DNA of 64,000 nucleotides from Flavihumibacter soli (GCF_010692725.1 NZ_JAAFZB010000088.1:1-64000), one strand, 5' to 3'. Counted from the first letter of the stretch, positions 9,034 to 18,102 are shown. Program-made: numbers and translations. Notes: generated by a model from the letters alone, not told the origin.

Positions 9034-9567
9034 ATGAGCTATTCAGAACATTTTAGATACGATGAAGTAAGCGTTTTTACGGAAAATGGAACGAAATATT
9101 GTATGCCTGTTTGGGCCTATCAAACTGAACTGAATATCAAGGTTAACACTAATGGTATTGAGGATGATATGGTTTCGTCGTTTAATGATTGGGCTGAGTC
9201 CCGGAAATTCCCACTATTTTGTACATTTGATCTGCCTGCGGGAATTTATTCGGCATATTTGTTTAAAACCTGTGAGGATTCCGAAAAAGTATTTGGAATT
9301 GATATTTCACATTATGAATATAAAGGAAAAAACCCATCTTTGCCTTCAATGAATCTACCAGCAGAAGATTGTCCATTCGACGAGGTGTTGCCGGTTCCCA
9401 AACAGGTAACGCATATTTTTGGAGACCCTGATATGGCTCTGAATTCTGAGTATGTCCATCTTGAATCTCTATTAACCGACCGCATTAACGAAGCAGGTAT
9501 GCGCAAATTATCTGCCAGCCGTTTAGCTGATTTCAAGTTCAATTTTCCAAAATACCTTTACAACTGA
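9034..9567 (+). CDS. Hypothetical protein
   Basis: A 177-residue soluble-looking protein that I do not recognise. There is no signal peptide or membrane segment. The middle (KFPLFCTFDLPAGIYSAYLFKT) looks like a beta-sandwich edge, and the C-terminal third is helical with a LSASRLADFKFNFPKYLYN end. The composition is acidic with many aromatic residues. The upstream gap of 231 bp is shared with the divergent DEAD-box-like gene, and a strong terminator follows the stop, so it appears to be a single-gene unit. Codon use is like its neighbours. Confidence 0.7.
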   Translation: MSYSEHFRYDEVSVFTENGTKYCMPVWAYQTELNIKVNTNGIEDDMVSSFNDWAESRKFPLFCTFDLPAGIYSAYLFKTCEDSEKVFGIDISHYEYKGKNPSLPSMNLPAEDCPFDEVLPVPKQVTHIFGDPDMALNSEYVHLESLLTDRINEAGMRKLSASRLADFKFNFPKYLYN

Positions 9568-9591
9568 GTAGCATCACTTTATAAAAAACTT

Positions 9592-9637
9592 AGCAGCTAT
9601 TTTAAACCGACTAATTAAGCGGTTTATAGCTGCTTTT
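9592..9637 (+). terminator. Intrinsic terminator after the hypothetical gene
   Basis: A two-part stem: AGCAGCTAT pairs with ATAGCTGCT (9592-9600 with 9626-9634) and AAACCG pairs with CGGTTT inside it, followed by TTTTC. It separates this gene from the convergent prmC. Confidence 0.8.
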
Positions 9638-9655
9638 CTTATTTAAACCCTCCAG

Positions 9656-10543
9656 TCATTTCTTCGTGCTTGCGGCATTTTTAGCCTTTATCATTCGCTC
9701 CCGTCCTCTGAGGTCCTCTCTTACCTCGACTTCATGAAATCCTTTATTCTCGAGCAGGAGTTTCGTTGCCTCTCCATAACTCTCATTGATCTCTAAATAC
9801 AATAAACCATTAGCTTCGAGATTATTTTTGGCGAAATCCGAAATAGCGTTATAAAATACCAACGGGTCCTCATCACTTACAAACAAGGCATTGTGGGGTT
9901 CGAACTGCAATACATTCTGATGCATCAGATTCTTTTCAGACAAGGTCACATACGGTGGATTACTTACAACGATGCTGAATTCGTGATTCAGGTTACTATC
10001 CGCAAGTTCAAAAACATCCTGAACCATAAATCTTACTTCCACCTGGTTAACAGCAGCATTTTCTAGAGCTGCCTCAATTGCTCCTGGAGAGATGTCTATG
10101 CCCGTTACATCTGCCTGCGGGAGATTCTTTTTTAACACAATCGGTATACACCCGCTTCCGGTACCGATATCCAGTATAGACAGATCTTTCAAGTCCAGAA
10201 GACTATCCTGTTTGTGCAAATCTTTTAGTATCCAATCTACCAATTCCTCTGTTTCAGGCCTTGGAATTAGAACCGCTGGGTTTACTTTGAATGGCAGTCC
10301 ATAAAACTCTGTTTCACCCAGGGCGTATTGCAAGGGCATCCCGGTATTAAGAGCCTGGAGGATCTCCAACAATTTATTCTCGTCATCAGGTTTTAACTTA
10401 TCATTCTTCGCTCCTAAGTATTCAAGCCGGTTTAACCCGCGTACAGAACTTATAGCAAGCCATGCTATATTTTGTGCTTCCTGAAAGTCGTATAGGATGG
10501 TCAATTGTTCGATGAACAATTTTTCTAATTCGCGAATCGTCAT
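9656..10543 (-). CDS. prmC: Peptide chain release factor N5-glutamine methyltransferase
   Basis: A 295-residue SAM-dependent methyltransferase that modifies the Gln of the GGQ motif in release factors RF1 and RF2. The N-terminal helical domain is followed by the family segment GLPFKVNPAVLIPRPETEELV. SAM motif I reads ILDIGTGSGCIPI, and the catalytic NPPY motif occurs in VVSNPPYVTLSE. Length and order match PrmC. It diverges from ribD with an 88-bp gap that holds two opposed consensus -7 boxes. The conserved RPETE segment separates it from the ribosomal protein methyltransferase PrmB. Confidence 0.95.
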   Translation of the reverse strand: MTIRELEKLFIEQLTILYDFQEAQNIAWLAISSVRGLNRLEYLGAKNDKLKPDDENKLLEILQALNTGMPLQYALGETEFYGLPFKVNPAVLIPRPETEELVDWILKDLHKQDSLLDLKDLSILDIGTGSGCIPIVLKKNLPQADVTGIDISPGAIEAALENAAVNQVEVRFMVQDVFELADSNLNHEFSIVVSNPPYVTLSEKNLMHQNVLQFEPHNALFVSDEDPLVFYNAISDFAKNNLEANGLLYLEINESYGEATKLLLENKGFHEVEVREDLRGRERMIKAKNAASTKK

Positions 10544-10557
10544 TATTAACTATTTGC

Positions 10558-10565
10558 CAAAGATA
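10558..10565 (-). promoter_or_regulatory. -7 promoter box of prmC
   Basis: On the - strand TATCTTTG is an exact match to TAnnTTTG and lies 14 bp before the prmC ATG. No clear -33 TTTG is seen at the usual distance. Confidence 0.55.
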
Positions 10566-10617
10566 AAAGAATCGCCAGCAAGATGCCGCGTCTATGCCGT
10601 ATTACCTCGAATCTTCT

Positions 10618-10625
10618 TACTTTTG
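10618..10625 (+). promoter_or_regulatory. -7 promoter box of ribD
   Basis: TACTTTTG matches TAnnTTTG exactly and ends only 6 nt before the ATG at 10632, so the ribD mRNA is predicted to be leaderless or nearly so. It also argues against longer N-terminal versions of RibD. Confidence 0.55.
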
Positions 10626-10631
10626 CCCGCG

Positions 10632-11684
10632 ATGCCCAATCATGAAACCTTTATGCGACGTTGTATAGAGCTTGCTCTTAACGGAACAAGATCTGTAAAT
10701 CCAAATCCCATGGTCGGCTCCGTTATCGTTAAGGACGGTAAAATTATAGGCGAAGGGTATCATCAAACTTATGGCGCGCCGCACGCCGAGGCAAATGCCA
10801 TAACCAGTGTTTTAAGTAATTATCCGGATGGAGAAAAGCTTCTAGAAAAGTCAACCTTATATGTTAATCTGGAGCCATGTGCGCATTTTGGCAAACGCCC
10901 GCCCTGCTCAGACCTTATCATCCGTTATAAAATTCCAAAAGTTGTAGTTGGTTGTCGTGACCCGTTCCCTCTTGTAAATGGCAAGGGCATTGAAAAGCTG
11001 AAGGATGCCGGTGTTCAAATAATAGAAGATGTTTTGACAGCTGAGTGCTTACAAGTGAACCGGCGCTTTATCACACGGGTTAAAAAACAACGGCCCTATA
11101 TAATCTTGAAGTGGGCGCAAACTGCTGATGGCTATTTTGCTCCTGCGAACGGAGACCAGAAATGGATCAGTTCTGCAATGTCCAGACGCCTGGTTCATAA
11201 ATGGCGTAGTGAGGAAGATGCGGTGCTCGTGGGATATAATACCGCAAAAGCGGATAATCCTCAATTAAACACCCGTCTATGGGAGACTAATAGTAAGTCG
11301 CCTGTACGAATAGTGATTGATCGGAAACTTCAACTTGATCATTCGCTGCATTTATTTGATCAGGCACAGCCTACAATTGTGTTTAATTCTTTGAAGACAT
11401 ATGTTGATCACAAGATTAAGTATCTGGAATTGGAGGACTTTGACCATTACTTACCTCAGCTGATATGCTATCAACTATATCTTATGGATTTCCAATCCAT
11501 CATAATTGAAGGTGGACTCAAAACTCTGGAATTGTTTATCAATGCGGGACTTTGGGATGAAAGCCGGGTATTTATTGCTGACGAGAATTGGGGTGAAGGC
11601 ATGCCCGCACCAATCCTTCCTGGTAAAGCTGACCACATCGAAACTGTTGACACTGACATTCTTGAAATCCGTTATAATTTATAA
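10632..11684 (+). CDS. ribD: Bifunctional riboflavin biosynthesis deaminase/reductase
   Basis: A 350-residue two-domain enzyme. The N-terminal deaminase domain has the zinc site HAEANA and PCAHFGKRPPCSD, and converts diaminohydroxyphosphoribosylaminopyrimidine. The C-terminal reductase domain (from about residue 145, KWAQTADGYFAP) reduces the ribosyl side chain with NADPH. Together they catalyse steps two and three of riboflavin synthesis. The ATG at 10632 gives MPNHETFMRRCIELA, the normal RibD start, and fits the promoter. The reading frame is open further upstream, but that part is not RibD-like. The DMT transporter gene follows 6 bp later. Confidence 0.95.
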   Translation: MPNHETFMRRCIELALNGTRSVNPNPMVGSVIVKDGKIIGEGYHQTYGAPHAEANAITSVLSNYPDGEKLLEKSTLYVNLEPCAHFGKRPPCSDLIIRYKIPKVVVGCRDPFPLVNGKGIEKLKDAGVQIIEDVLTAECLQVNRRFITRVKKQRPYIILKWAQTADGYFAPANGDQKWISSAMSRRLVHKWRSEEDAVLVGYNTAKADNPQLNTRLWETNSKSPVRIVIDRKLQLDHSLHLFDQAQPTIVFNSLKTYVDHKIKYLELEDFDHYLPQLICYQLYLMDFQSIIIEGGLKTLELFINAGLWDESRVFIADENWGEGMPAPILPGKADHIETVDTDILEIRYNL

Positions 11685-11690
11685 TCTCTG

Positions 11691-12548
11691 ATGATCTTTA
11701 TATTTCTAAGTATTTGTTGCAGTGTCTTTGTGTCTGTCTTATTAAAACTAGCTAAACGATATCATATAGATGCTAACCAGGCAATTGCATGGAATTATCT
11801 TGCCGCCGGAAGTCTTTGCTGGGTGTTCTATCGCCCGGATATCTCCTCATTAAATATGCAGGCGATCCCCTATCCTATCTATATTCTCTTAGGACTCTTA
11901 CTTCCCGGTCTTTTTGTGATTCTCGCACTATCAGTACGGTATTCAGGAATTGTCCGAACAGATGTGGCTCAGCGATTGTCCCTGTTCATTCCCGTAATTG
12001 CAGCATTTCTACTATTTAAAGAGACGCCCTCCATAATGAAATCAGCCGGCATCGCTGTCGGCTTTGCGGCTATTCTTTTCTCAATACCCTGGCAAAAACA
12101 AGACAAAAGCAGCACTTCCTCAGGCTGGATCTACTTGCTGATTGTTTTCGTTGGTTTAGGAATTATAGATGTCTTGTTTAAGCAAATTGCGCAAAATAAG
12201 GTCATCCCTTATACCAGCTCTCTTCAAATAATATTTATCCTTGCTTTTTTGATTTCAGTGATTGCGTTGGCAGTTATGTTCATCACAGGGAAGCTAAAGT
12301 TCGAATGGATTAATTTCATTTGCGGTATAATACTTGGAATGGCGAACTTCGGTAATATATTATTCTACCTGAAAGCTCATCAATCCTTAGCTCAGCAGCC
12401 TTCCGTAGTATTTTCAGCAATGAACATTGGAGTCATTATTCTGGGATCAATCGTAGGAATCCTGATCTTTAGGGAAAAGCTTAGCCGGTTAAATTATGCG
12501 GGAATAGCTTTGGCTTTGATCTCTATCATACTGGTTGTCCTAAGTTAA
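11691..12548 (+). CDS. EamA/DMT-superfamily membrane transporter
   Basis: A 285-residue integral membrane protein with about ten hydrophobic helices in two repeats, the hallmark of the drug/metabolite transporter superfamily. The first half includes the SIMKSAGIAVGFAAILF end of repeat one. The second half ends with VIILGSIVGILIFREKLSRLNYAGIALALISIILV, a typical EamA repeat terminus. It begins 6 bp after ribD, so it is probably co-transcribed. The substrate cannot be read from sequence; a flavin or its precursor is one guess from context only. Confidence 0.85.
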   Translation: MIFIFLSICCSVFVSVLLKLAKRYHIDANQAIAWNYLAAGSLCWVFYRPDISSLNMQAIPYPIYILLGLLLPGLFVILALSVRYSGIVRTDVAQRLSLFIPVIAAFLLFKETPSIMKSAGIAVGFAAILFSIPWQKQDKSSTSSGWIYLLIVFVGLGIIDVLFKQIAQNKVIPYTSSLQIIFILAFLISVIALAVMFITGKLKFEWINFICGIILGMANFGNILFYLKAHQSLAQQPSVVFSAMNIGVIILGSIVGILIFREKLSRLNYAGIALALISIILVVLS

Positions 12549-12597
12549 TTGACTAATTCATTTATCAAGTCAATAAATAAGTTCTAAATATCCTAAA

Positions 12598-13212
12598 ATG
12601 CTCTTTGACGATACCTATAAGACAATCTCCGCACCTTCAGAAGGTTTATTCAGAGACCGCGGCAGCAAGTTCCTCGGGTATGCATTTCCCATTAAATCCG
12701 AAATTGAGATAAAGAGTATCGTAAACTTGTTGAGATCAGAACATGGCAAAGCACGGCATTTTTGCTGGGCTGTACGGTTGACTGCCGACAGGTCTATATT
12801 TCGACTAAATGACGACGGAGAGCCTTCGGGGACAGCGGGCAGGCCCATACTGAATACTTTATTATCTGCCGACGTTACAAATATATTGGTTGTAGTTGTC
12901 CGATACTTTGGCGGAACGCTTTTAGGAGTTCCCGGGCTTATCAACGCTTATAAAACTGCTGCGCAGGAAGCCATTAAAGCCGCAGAAATAATCGAGAAGA
13001 CGGTTAACGATGTTTATCGTCTAAAATTCGAGTACATCCAGATGAACGAAGTAATGAAGATCATTAAGGATGAAGAACTTACGATCGGCCATCAAAATTT
13101 TGATAACGATTGTTCACTTGAAGTCACAGTTCGAAAATCTCAGTTAAACCACCTTTTAAACAAACTGGATAAGATTGACGGGCTAAATTATGAATATTTG
13201 CACAGTCAATAA
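12598..13212 (+). CDS. YigZ/IMPACT-family protein
   Basis: A 204-residue protein with the two domains of the YigZ (UPF0029) family. The N-terminal domain carries the signature RHFCWAVRL, then RLNDDGEPSGTAGRPIL and VVVRYFGGTLLGVPGLI. The C-terminal domain (about 135-200) has the ferredoxin-like DUF1949 layout. Bacterial members resemble the eukaryotic translation regulator IMPACT, but their molecular function is not settled. It sits 49 bp after the DMT transporter on the same strand, and a nucleoside phosphorylase follows. Length is normal for the family. Confidence 0.9.
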   Translation: MLFDDTYKTISAPSEGLFRDRGSKFLGYAFPIKSEIEIKSIVNLLRSEHGKARHFCWAVRLTADRSIFRLNDDGEPSGTAGRPILNTLLSADVTNILVVVVRYFGGTLLGVPGLINAYKTAAQEAIKAAEIIEKTVNDVYRLKFEYIQMNEVMKIIKDEELTIGHQNFDNDCSLEVTVRKSQLNHLLNKLDKIDGLNYEYLHSQ

Positions 13213-13260
13213 AGCCTGCCCGATCAAACTATCAAGGCAAAATTCTATTAATATAAAACG

Positions 13261-14133
13261 ATGAAACCAATCTCAGAATCAGACCTCATCTTGAATCCGG
13301 ATGGAAGTATCTACCATCTTAATATATTACCGGAAGATATAGCTGACACGGTGATAACTGTGGGTGACCCCGATCGTGTCGGAGAAGTGAGTAAAAGGCT
13401 TGATAGCATTGAGCTTAAAAAAGGTAAACGTGAGTTTATTACCCATACGGGTTATCTTGGTAAACAACGTATCTCCATTATATCAACAGGGATCGGTACT
13501 GACAATATTGACATCGTGCTTAATGAACTGGATGCACTTGTCAATATAGACTTCACCGAAAGAACTCCCAAAAAACAACTAAAGAGCCTTGACATTATTC
13601 GGATAGGCACATCAGGCACCATTCAGGAAGATATTGCAGTTGACAGTATTCTTGTATCGGAATTTGGGTTAGGCATGGATACTCTGATGAACTATTATAT
13701 ACACAAAGTATCAGGTGACGAGCATACCTTGTTAGATGAGATAAAATCTCATTTCCACCATATACAAGGAATGAATCCGTATCTCACGGCAGCCGACGAA
13801 TCACTACTCAATAAGATTGGTAATGGGATTCAACGGGGTATTACGATAACCGCTCCCGGATTTTACTCACCACAGGGTCGGGAAGTAAGGGCGCAAAACT
13901 CTATTCCAAATTTTATTAATCTTTTAAAGGAGTTTCGTTCCGGAAAGCACCGGATAACAAATCTTGAAATGGAAACTGCAGGAATTTATGCCTTATCAAA
14001 GGTTCTGGGTCATAAAGCACTTTCCGTAAATGCCATATTAGCCAGCCGGGTTAAATTCGAGTTCAGCAAGGATCCACTAAAGGTAATGGACAAGACGATT
14101 GACCATGTATTCAACTGCCTTTCGGCTTCTTAA
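13261..14133 (+). CDS. Nucleoside phosphorylase (uridine phosphorylase type)
   Basis: A 290-residue member of the PNP/UDP phosphorylase family, which cleaves a nucleoside with phosphate to base and ribose-1-phosphate. The motifs are VGDPDRV near residue 37 (phosphate site), ISTGIGTDN, IRIGTSG and NLEMETAGIYALSKVLGH, the last being the ribose-binding Met-Glu motif. The closest known type by eye is uridine phosphorylase, but specificity for uridine over other nucleosides or for a futalosine-like substrate cannot be settled by reading. It converges on mqnA, a menaquinone gene, with a 22-bp gap. No signal peptide. Confidence 0.85.
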   Translation: MKPISESDLILNPDGSIYHLNILPEDIADTVITVGDPDRVGEVSKRLDSIELKKGKREFITHTGYLGKQRISIISTGIGTDNIDIVLNELDALVNIDFTERTPKKQLKSLDIIRIGTSGTIQEDIAVDSILVSEFGLGMDTLMNYYIHKVSGDEHTLLDEIKSHFHHIQGMNPYLTAADESLLNKIGNGIQRGITITAPGFYSPQGREVRAQNSIPNFINLLKEFRSGKHRITNLEMETAGIYALSKVLGHKALSVNAILASRVKFEFSKDPLKVMDKTIDHVFNCLSAS

Positions 14134-14155
14134 TTCAAAGGGCCTACCCCCTTTC

Positions 14156-14869
14156 CTACAACGCTAGTACATAATTGTGAAACATCTCAATCGCCTGACG
14201 TTTTTTCTCATCTAGATTAAAGTCAAGCTTATTCTGAAGGTAATCTTTATAATCAAAGCCATTAATAGCCTTATCTTTAATCACCTCAAGGCGATTTTCT
14301 AATCCAAATTTTAAAGCTTTATTAAATTCTTGAATGAACTCCGTAGAGAGAGGCTTATTAGCTGCCCATACTGCAAAGGCAAACGGTAATGAAGTAAAGT
14401 TATGCCACTCTTTTGCAAGGTCATACGCATACCGGTATTCGTGCTTCTTCCCGAAAGTCCGGTCGCCAATTAAAACAAATGCGTCACCCTCTGTTTCAAC
14501 GACTTGCGGATTTAATTTCCAGTAATTCTTAAGCAGCACAAGTGCGAGATTATTAGATGTGCGGGAATGAGTATCAAGCCTGATAGAAGTGATCTCCTCG
14601 ATCGGTTTATCACTGAAAATGAAAACAGAATCTACCGCTCCGGTTGCTCCAATGCAGTAATCAGAAATGATTTCATATTGGGGAATGTTAAGCAGAGCCG
14701 CTACAGGCACAAGTCCGACATCAACCTGATCAGCTATAAGTTTATTAGCACATTCTGAAGGAATATCAAGGCTCAGATCAATTTTGTCAATGATGTCAGA
14801 GTGTGTAAGACCGAAAACGAAAGGTTTTGTATTTGTATATGAAACGGCGGATACTTTAACTTTATTCAC
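14156..14869 (-). CDS. mqnA: Chorismate dehydratase (futalosine pathway)
   Basis: A 237-residue enzyme with a periplasmic-binding-protein fold that dehydrates chorismate to 3-enolpyruvylbenzoate, the first step of the futalosine route to menaquinone. The recognisable segments are VSAVSYTNTKPFVFGL at the start, DVGLVPVAALL, and SIRLDTHSRTSNNLALVLL. The start codon is GTG (14867-14869), overlapping the end of the upstream phosphatase gene by 8 bp, which indicates translational coupling. With mqnE two genes upstream it forms a menaquinone cluster. MqnB, MqnC and MqnD are not in the window. Confidence 0.92.
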   Translation of the reverse strand: MNKVKVSAVSYTNTKPFVFGLTHSDIIDKIDLSLDIPSECANKLIADQVDVGLVPVAALLNIPQYEIISDYCIGATGAVDSVFIFSDKPIEEITSIRLDTHSRTSNNLALVLLKNYWKLNPQVVETEGDAFVLIGDRTFGKKHEYRYAYDLAKEWHNFTSLPFAFAVWAANKPLSTEFIQEFNKALKFGLENRLEVIKDKAINGFDYKDYLQNKLDFNLDEKKRQAIEMFHNYVLAL

Positions 14870-15569
14870 AGGAATTATTTGGTATAAGATATTTTAAGTG
14901 ATCGGTGTTGTTAAATTGAGCGATCCGAAACTTTTGTCCGTTGTACTCAACTTTGTACAAAGAGGTATTTAAATGTGGGAACCGGTCCATTGATGTTAAG
15001 GGAAGTTCACAAAGAAGACATAAAAACAAACGCATTGCCCGACCATGCATACAGATGAGGACATTTTTCTCAGAGTTATGTTTCTCTATCAACTTCTCCA
15101 GCACGGTCAACTGGCGTTCTTTGACTTCAAGCGGACTTTCACCCCTTTCAAACTTTTGGTGAAGTTCGCCGCTAAGCCAGTAGTGCATCATTTGCCTGAA
15201 CGCTTTCCGCATTTCTTCAGAGCTTTCCTGACCTTCATACACCCCCCAGGCAAGCTCGTCAAGTCCCGGATATTGAACCCATGGAATACCGGCATCTATA
15301 AACTTCTTAATCGTCTGATGGGTTCGCTTCAGGGTTGATGTGTATATCTTGTCAAAAGGAATATGTTTGTAAGCTTGATAGAAGGCCTCGGCCTGCTTCC
15401 GTCCATGCTCGTTCAGATCGGTATCCATCCCCCTCCCCTGTACAATTCCCCTTTTGTTCAGATCAGTTTCCCCGTGCCTGATTATGTAAAGGGTTTTGAC
15501 TACCGTGAATGCATCCTCCGAAGCAGATTCGTTTTTCATGTAAGGATCTCCCATATGATTAAAATCCAT
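14862..15569 (-). CDS. Histidine phosphatase-family protein in the menaquinone cluster
   Basis: A 235-residue protein of the phosphoglycerate mutase/histidine phosphatase superfamily. The catalytic signature is LYIIRHGETDLN at about residues 28-39, with the second histidine in VLICMHGRAMR. The region between carries PFDKIYTSTLKRTHQT, typical of the family. It sits between mqnE (5 bp gap) and mqnA (8 bp overlap), so it is translated as part of that operon. A role in the futalosine pathway is not established. It might be a general sugar-phosphate phosphatase carried in the operon. Upstream ATG codons at residues 1, 6 and 11 leave the exact start open. Confidence 0.85.
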   Translation of the reverse strand: MDFNHMGDPYMKNESASEDAFTVVKTLYIIRHGETDLNKRGIVQGRGMDTDLNEHGRKQAEAFYQAYKHIPFDKIYTSTLKRTHQTIKKFIDAGIPWVQYPGLDELAWGVYEGQESSEEMRKAFRQMMHYWLSGELHQKFERGESPLEVKERQLTVLEKLIEKHNSEKNVLICMHGRAMRLFLCLLCELPLTSMDRFPHLNTSLYKVEYNGQKFRIAQFNNTDHLKYLIPNNSCE

Positions 15570-15574
15570 ACTGC

Positions 15575-16789
15575 CTAGTTAGTTTCAACGCTCGATTCAT
15601 TGATAACGGGCAGCTTATAAAACCGTGGCTTTACTTCTTCAGGAAACACATAATTTTCGAAATCCGTCACGACTCCGTAAAGGGTATCCCTTTCGATAGG
15701 ATGCCTTCCGACGTGCTTGATCAATTCAACCAACTGTTGCGTGCTCATAGCCGGATGTTGTTCTTCAGCCCCGGCCATAGAGTAGATCTTAGTAGTGTCG
15801 TCCAGAGTACCGTCGATATCGTCTACCCCAAAGTTTAATGAAAGTTGAGCCGTATTTCGACTTATCATCGCCCAGTAAGCTTTGATATGATCAAAATTAT
15901 CCAGGTAGATCCTCGATATAGCATAGTTTCTCAGATCTTCGATAACTGATACTTCCGGGATATGTGACATTTGGTTATCCTGATTCCTGAACTTTAATGG
16001 AATAAAAGTTTGGAAGCCACCTGTCCGGTCCTGCAGCTCTCTCAATTTCTCCATATGGTCCACGCGATGCTTGTATTCCTCAATATGACCGTAAAGCATG
16101 GTCGCGTTTGACCGCATTCCAAGTTTATGCCATTCCTCGTGGATTTGCAGCCATTGCTCACCGGTGCATTTGTCACGTGCAATTTTCTCACGAACCTCCG
16201 GATGAAATATTTCGGCACCTCCTCCCGGTATTGACTGCAGACCGGCTTCCTTCATTACTTTCATCCCGGTGGCATAATCGAGTTTAGCCTTTTTAAATAT
16301 GTAATGATATTCGACGGGAGTCAACGCTTTCACATGCAGTTCAGGGCGGTGCTTACGAATCGCAGTAAAGAGTTCAGCATAAAATTTCACATCATATTGT
16401 GGTAAGACACCTCCGACGATGTGAACCTCAGTAACAGGCTGATCATCATATTTTTTTACGATGTCCAGCATATCCTCCATACTAAGTTCCCAGCCTTCAG
16501 AGCGTTCCTTGATAAGACGGGAATAAGAGCAGAATTTACAGTCGTAAACACACAGGTTGGTAGGCTCGATATGAAAATTTCTGTTAAAATAGGTTTTATC
16601 ACCGTGCCTGTTTTCGCGAATATAATTAGCCAGAACCCCAAGGTATGGGAGATCAGCTCTTTCATAAAGAAGCACTCCCTCTTCGAAAGAAATCCGAACA
16701 CCGTTCTGAACTTTTTGCGCTATGTCCTTTAGCTCACCTGATAGGGTGGCATCACCCAGGAGTATCTGCAAATTTCTCTCAGCCTTCAT
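15575..16789 (-). CDS. mqnE: Aminofutalosine synthase, radical SAM enzyme
   Basis: A 404-residue radical SAM enzyme that joins 3-enolpyruvylbenzoate to SAM, forming aminofutalosine in menaquinone synthesis. The cluster motif is CVYDCKFC, a CxxxCxxC set preceded by FHIEPTNL. Other MqnE segments are VTEVHIVGGVLP, IPGGGAEIFHPEVR and GMRSNATMLYGHIE. The ATG at 16789 (MKAERNLQILL) is chosen because the 12 codons above it would overlap the promoter box at 16804-16811. MqnC is the main alternative within the family, but the HIVGG and GHIE segments favour MqnE. First gene of the cluster. Confidence 0.92.
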   Translation of the reverse strand: MKAERNLQILLGDATLSGELKDIAQKVQNGVRISFEEGVLLYERADLPYLGVLANYIRENRHGDKTYFNRNFHIEPTNLCVYDCKFCSYSRLIKERSEGWELSMEDMLDIVKKYDDQPVTEVHIVGGVLPQYDVKFYAELFTAIRKHRPELHVKALTPVEYHYIFKKAKLDYATGMKVMKEAGLQSIPGGGAEIFHPEVREKIARDKCTGEQWLQIHEEWHKLGMRSNATMLYGHIEEYKHRVDHMEKLRELQDRTGGFQTFIPLKFRNQDNQMSHIPEVSVIEDLRNYAISRIYLDNFDHIKAYWAMISRNTAQLSLNFGVDDIDGTLDDTTKIYSMAGAEEQHPAMSTQQLVELIKHVGRHPIERDTLYGVVTDFENYVFPEEVKPRFYKLPVINESSVETN

Positions 16790-16803
16790 TTCTAATATTT
16801 GAA

Positions 16804-16811
16804 CAAAAATA
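16804..16811 (-). promoter_or_regulatory. -7 promoter box of the mqnE operon
   Basis: On the - strand TATTTTTG matches TAnnTTTG exactly, 14 bp before the mqnE ATG. No clear -33 box. Confidence 0.45.
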
Positions 16812-16883
16812 CAATAATGACTCAAAAAAAGGGTCTAAGCGCTTAATGTTACAAATTAATGAGTTTTCATTTCTTTGATGTTC

Positions 16884-16891
16884 TATATTTG
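16884..16891 (+). promoter_or_regulatory. -7 promoter box of the cystathionine synthase/lyase-type gene
   Basis: TATATTTG matches TAnnTTTG exactly and ends 22 bp before the ATG at 16914. It is divergent from the mqnE box. Confidence 0.45.
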
Positions 16892-16913
16892 ATCAACCCG
16901 CTATCCCCTTGAT

Positions 16914-18035
16914 ATGAAAATTGAAACTATTGCCATCCATGCCGGAAACAAAATTGACAGTGCGAGTAAAGCAGTTATTCAGCCAATCAGTTTATCTACG
17001 ACATTTGAACGTGGAGCAGATGGCGGTTTTCCCGGTGGCTACATTTACACCCGAGCCGACAATCCAAACCGAAGTTCCTTAGAACAAGTACTCTATCAAC
17101 TTGAGGGCGGAGCGGATGCCTGTGCTTTCTCATCCGGTAACGCTGCTGGCGGATGCGTGTTCCAGGCTTTAGAACCGGGCAGTCATATAATAGCGCCCGC
17201 AGACATGTATCACGGACTACGTAACCAGATCAATGAGGTCTTTAAGGGCATCCATGAGGTCACCTATGCTGACATGACGGATCTGCCTGCGGTGGAGAAA
17301 GCCCTCAGACCGTCAACAAAACTGATTTGGATCGAAACTCCATCCAACCCCCTCTTAAAGATCACGGATATTAAGGCATTGGTTGAGATCGCCAGAAAAA
17401 ATAATATAATGGTGGCATGCGATAATACCTTCGCAACCCCTTTATTTCAGCGACCACTCGAATTAGGTTGTGACCTCGTAATGCACTCCACAACAAAATA
17501 TTTGGGTGGACATAGTGATGTTTTGGGAGGCGCTTTAATAACCAGGGAAAAGAATGATTTCTGGAAAAGGATCAGAAGTATCCAGGAGTTATCCGGAGCG
17601 GTCCCCTCCCCGCTGGATTGCTATTTAACCGTACGGGGTATCAAAACTTTCCCGTACCGGATGCGAGCGCATGCGGCAAACGCTCAAAAAATTGCCCATT
17701 ATCTTCATGAGCACCCGAACGTTGAACGGGTCTATTACCCGGGATTAGAAGGTCATCCCGGCCATGATATTGTTATGCAGCAAATGCATGGTTCCGGTGG
17801 AATGTTATCTTTTTTAGTTAAGGGTGGAATTACACAAGCCCTGAAAGTAGCCAATAATGTGAAGATATTCACCCAGGCTACAAGTCTTGGAGGTGTCGAA
17901 AGTCTGCTCGAACATCGGGCATCAATAGAAGGCCCGGGAACCAAAACTCCTCAAAATTTGCTCAGAGTATCTGTAGGAATTGAAAATGCAGATGATTTAA
18001 TCGCCGACCTTGATCAGGCATTAAAGCTTACCTGA
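16914..18035 (+). CDS. Cystathionine gamma-synthase/gamma-lyase type PLP enzyme
   Basis: A 373-residue fold-type I PLP enzyme of the Cys/Met metabolism family. The PLP lysine is Lys195 in MHSTTKYLGGHSDVLGG. Other family motifs are YTRADNPNR, SSGNAAGG, ETPSNPLL and the C-terminal SLGGVESLLEHRASIEGPG. It transfers or removes the sulfur-bearing side chain in transsulfuration. Synthase (MetB) and lyase (MccB) members are hard to tell apart by reading. Because metY downstream provides direct sulfhydrylation, this enzyme could run toward cysteine. It has its own promoter and lies upstream of the SAM riboswitch, so it is probably not under that switch. Confidence 0.88.
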   Translation: MKIETIAIHAGNKIDSASKAVIQPISLSTTFERGADGGFPGGYIYTRADNPNRSSLEQVLYQLEGGADACAFSSGNAAGGCVFQALEPGSHIIAPADMYHGLRNQINEVFKGIHEVTYADMTDLPAVEKALRPSTKLIWIETPSNPLLKITDIKALVEIARKNNIMVACDNTFATPLFQRPLELGCDLVMHSTTKYLGGHSDVLGGALITREKNDFWKRIRSIQELSGAVPSPLDCYLTVRGIKTFPYRMRAHAANAQKIAHYLHEHPNVERVYYPGLEGHPGHDIVMQQMHGSGGMLSFLVKGGITQALKVANNVKIFTQATSLGGVESLLEHRASIEGPGTKTPQNLLRVSVGIENADDLIADLDQALKLT

Positions 18036-18102
18036 TAAAATCATCCTTTCGACGTTACTATTTATCTGTCTTGATTCCGTGACAAAATTATTGCAAATTT
18101 AA

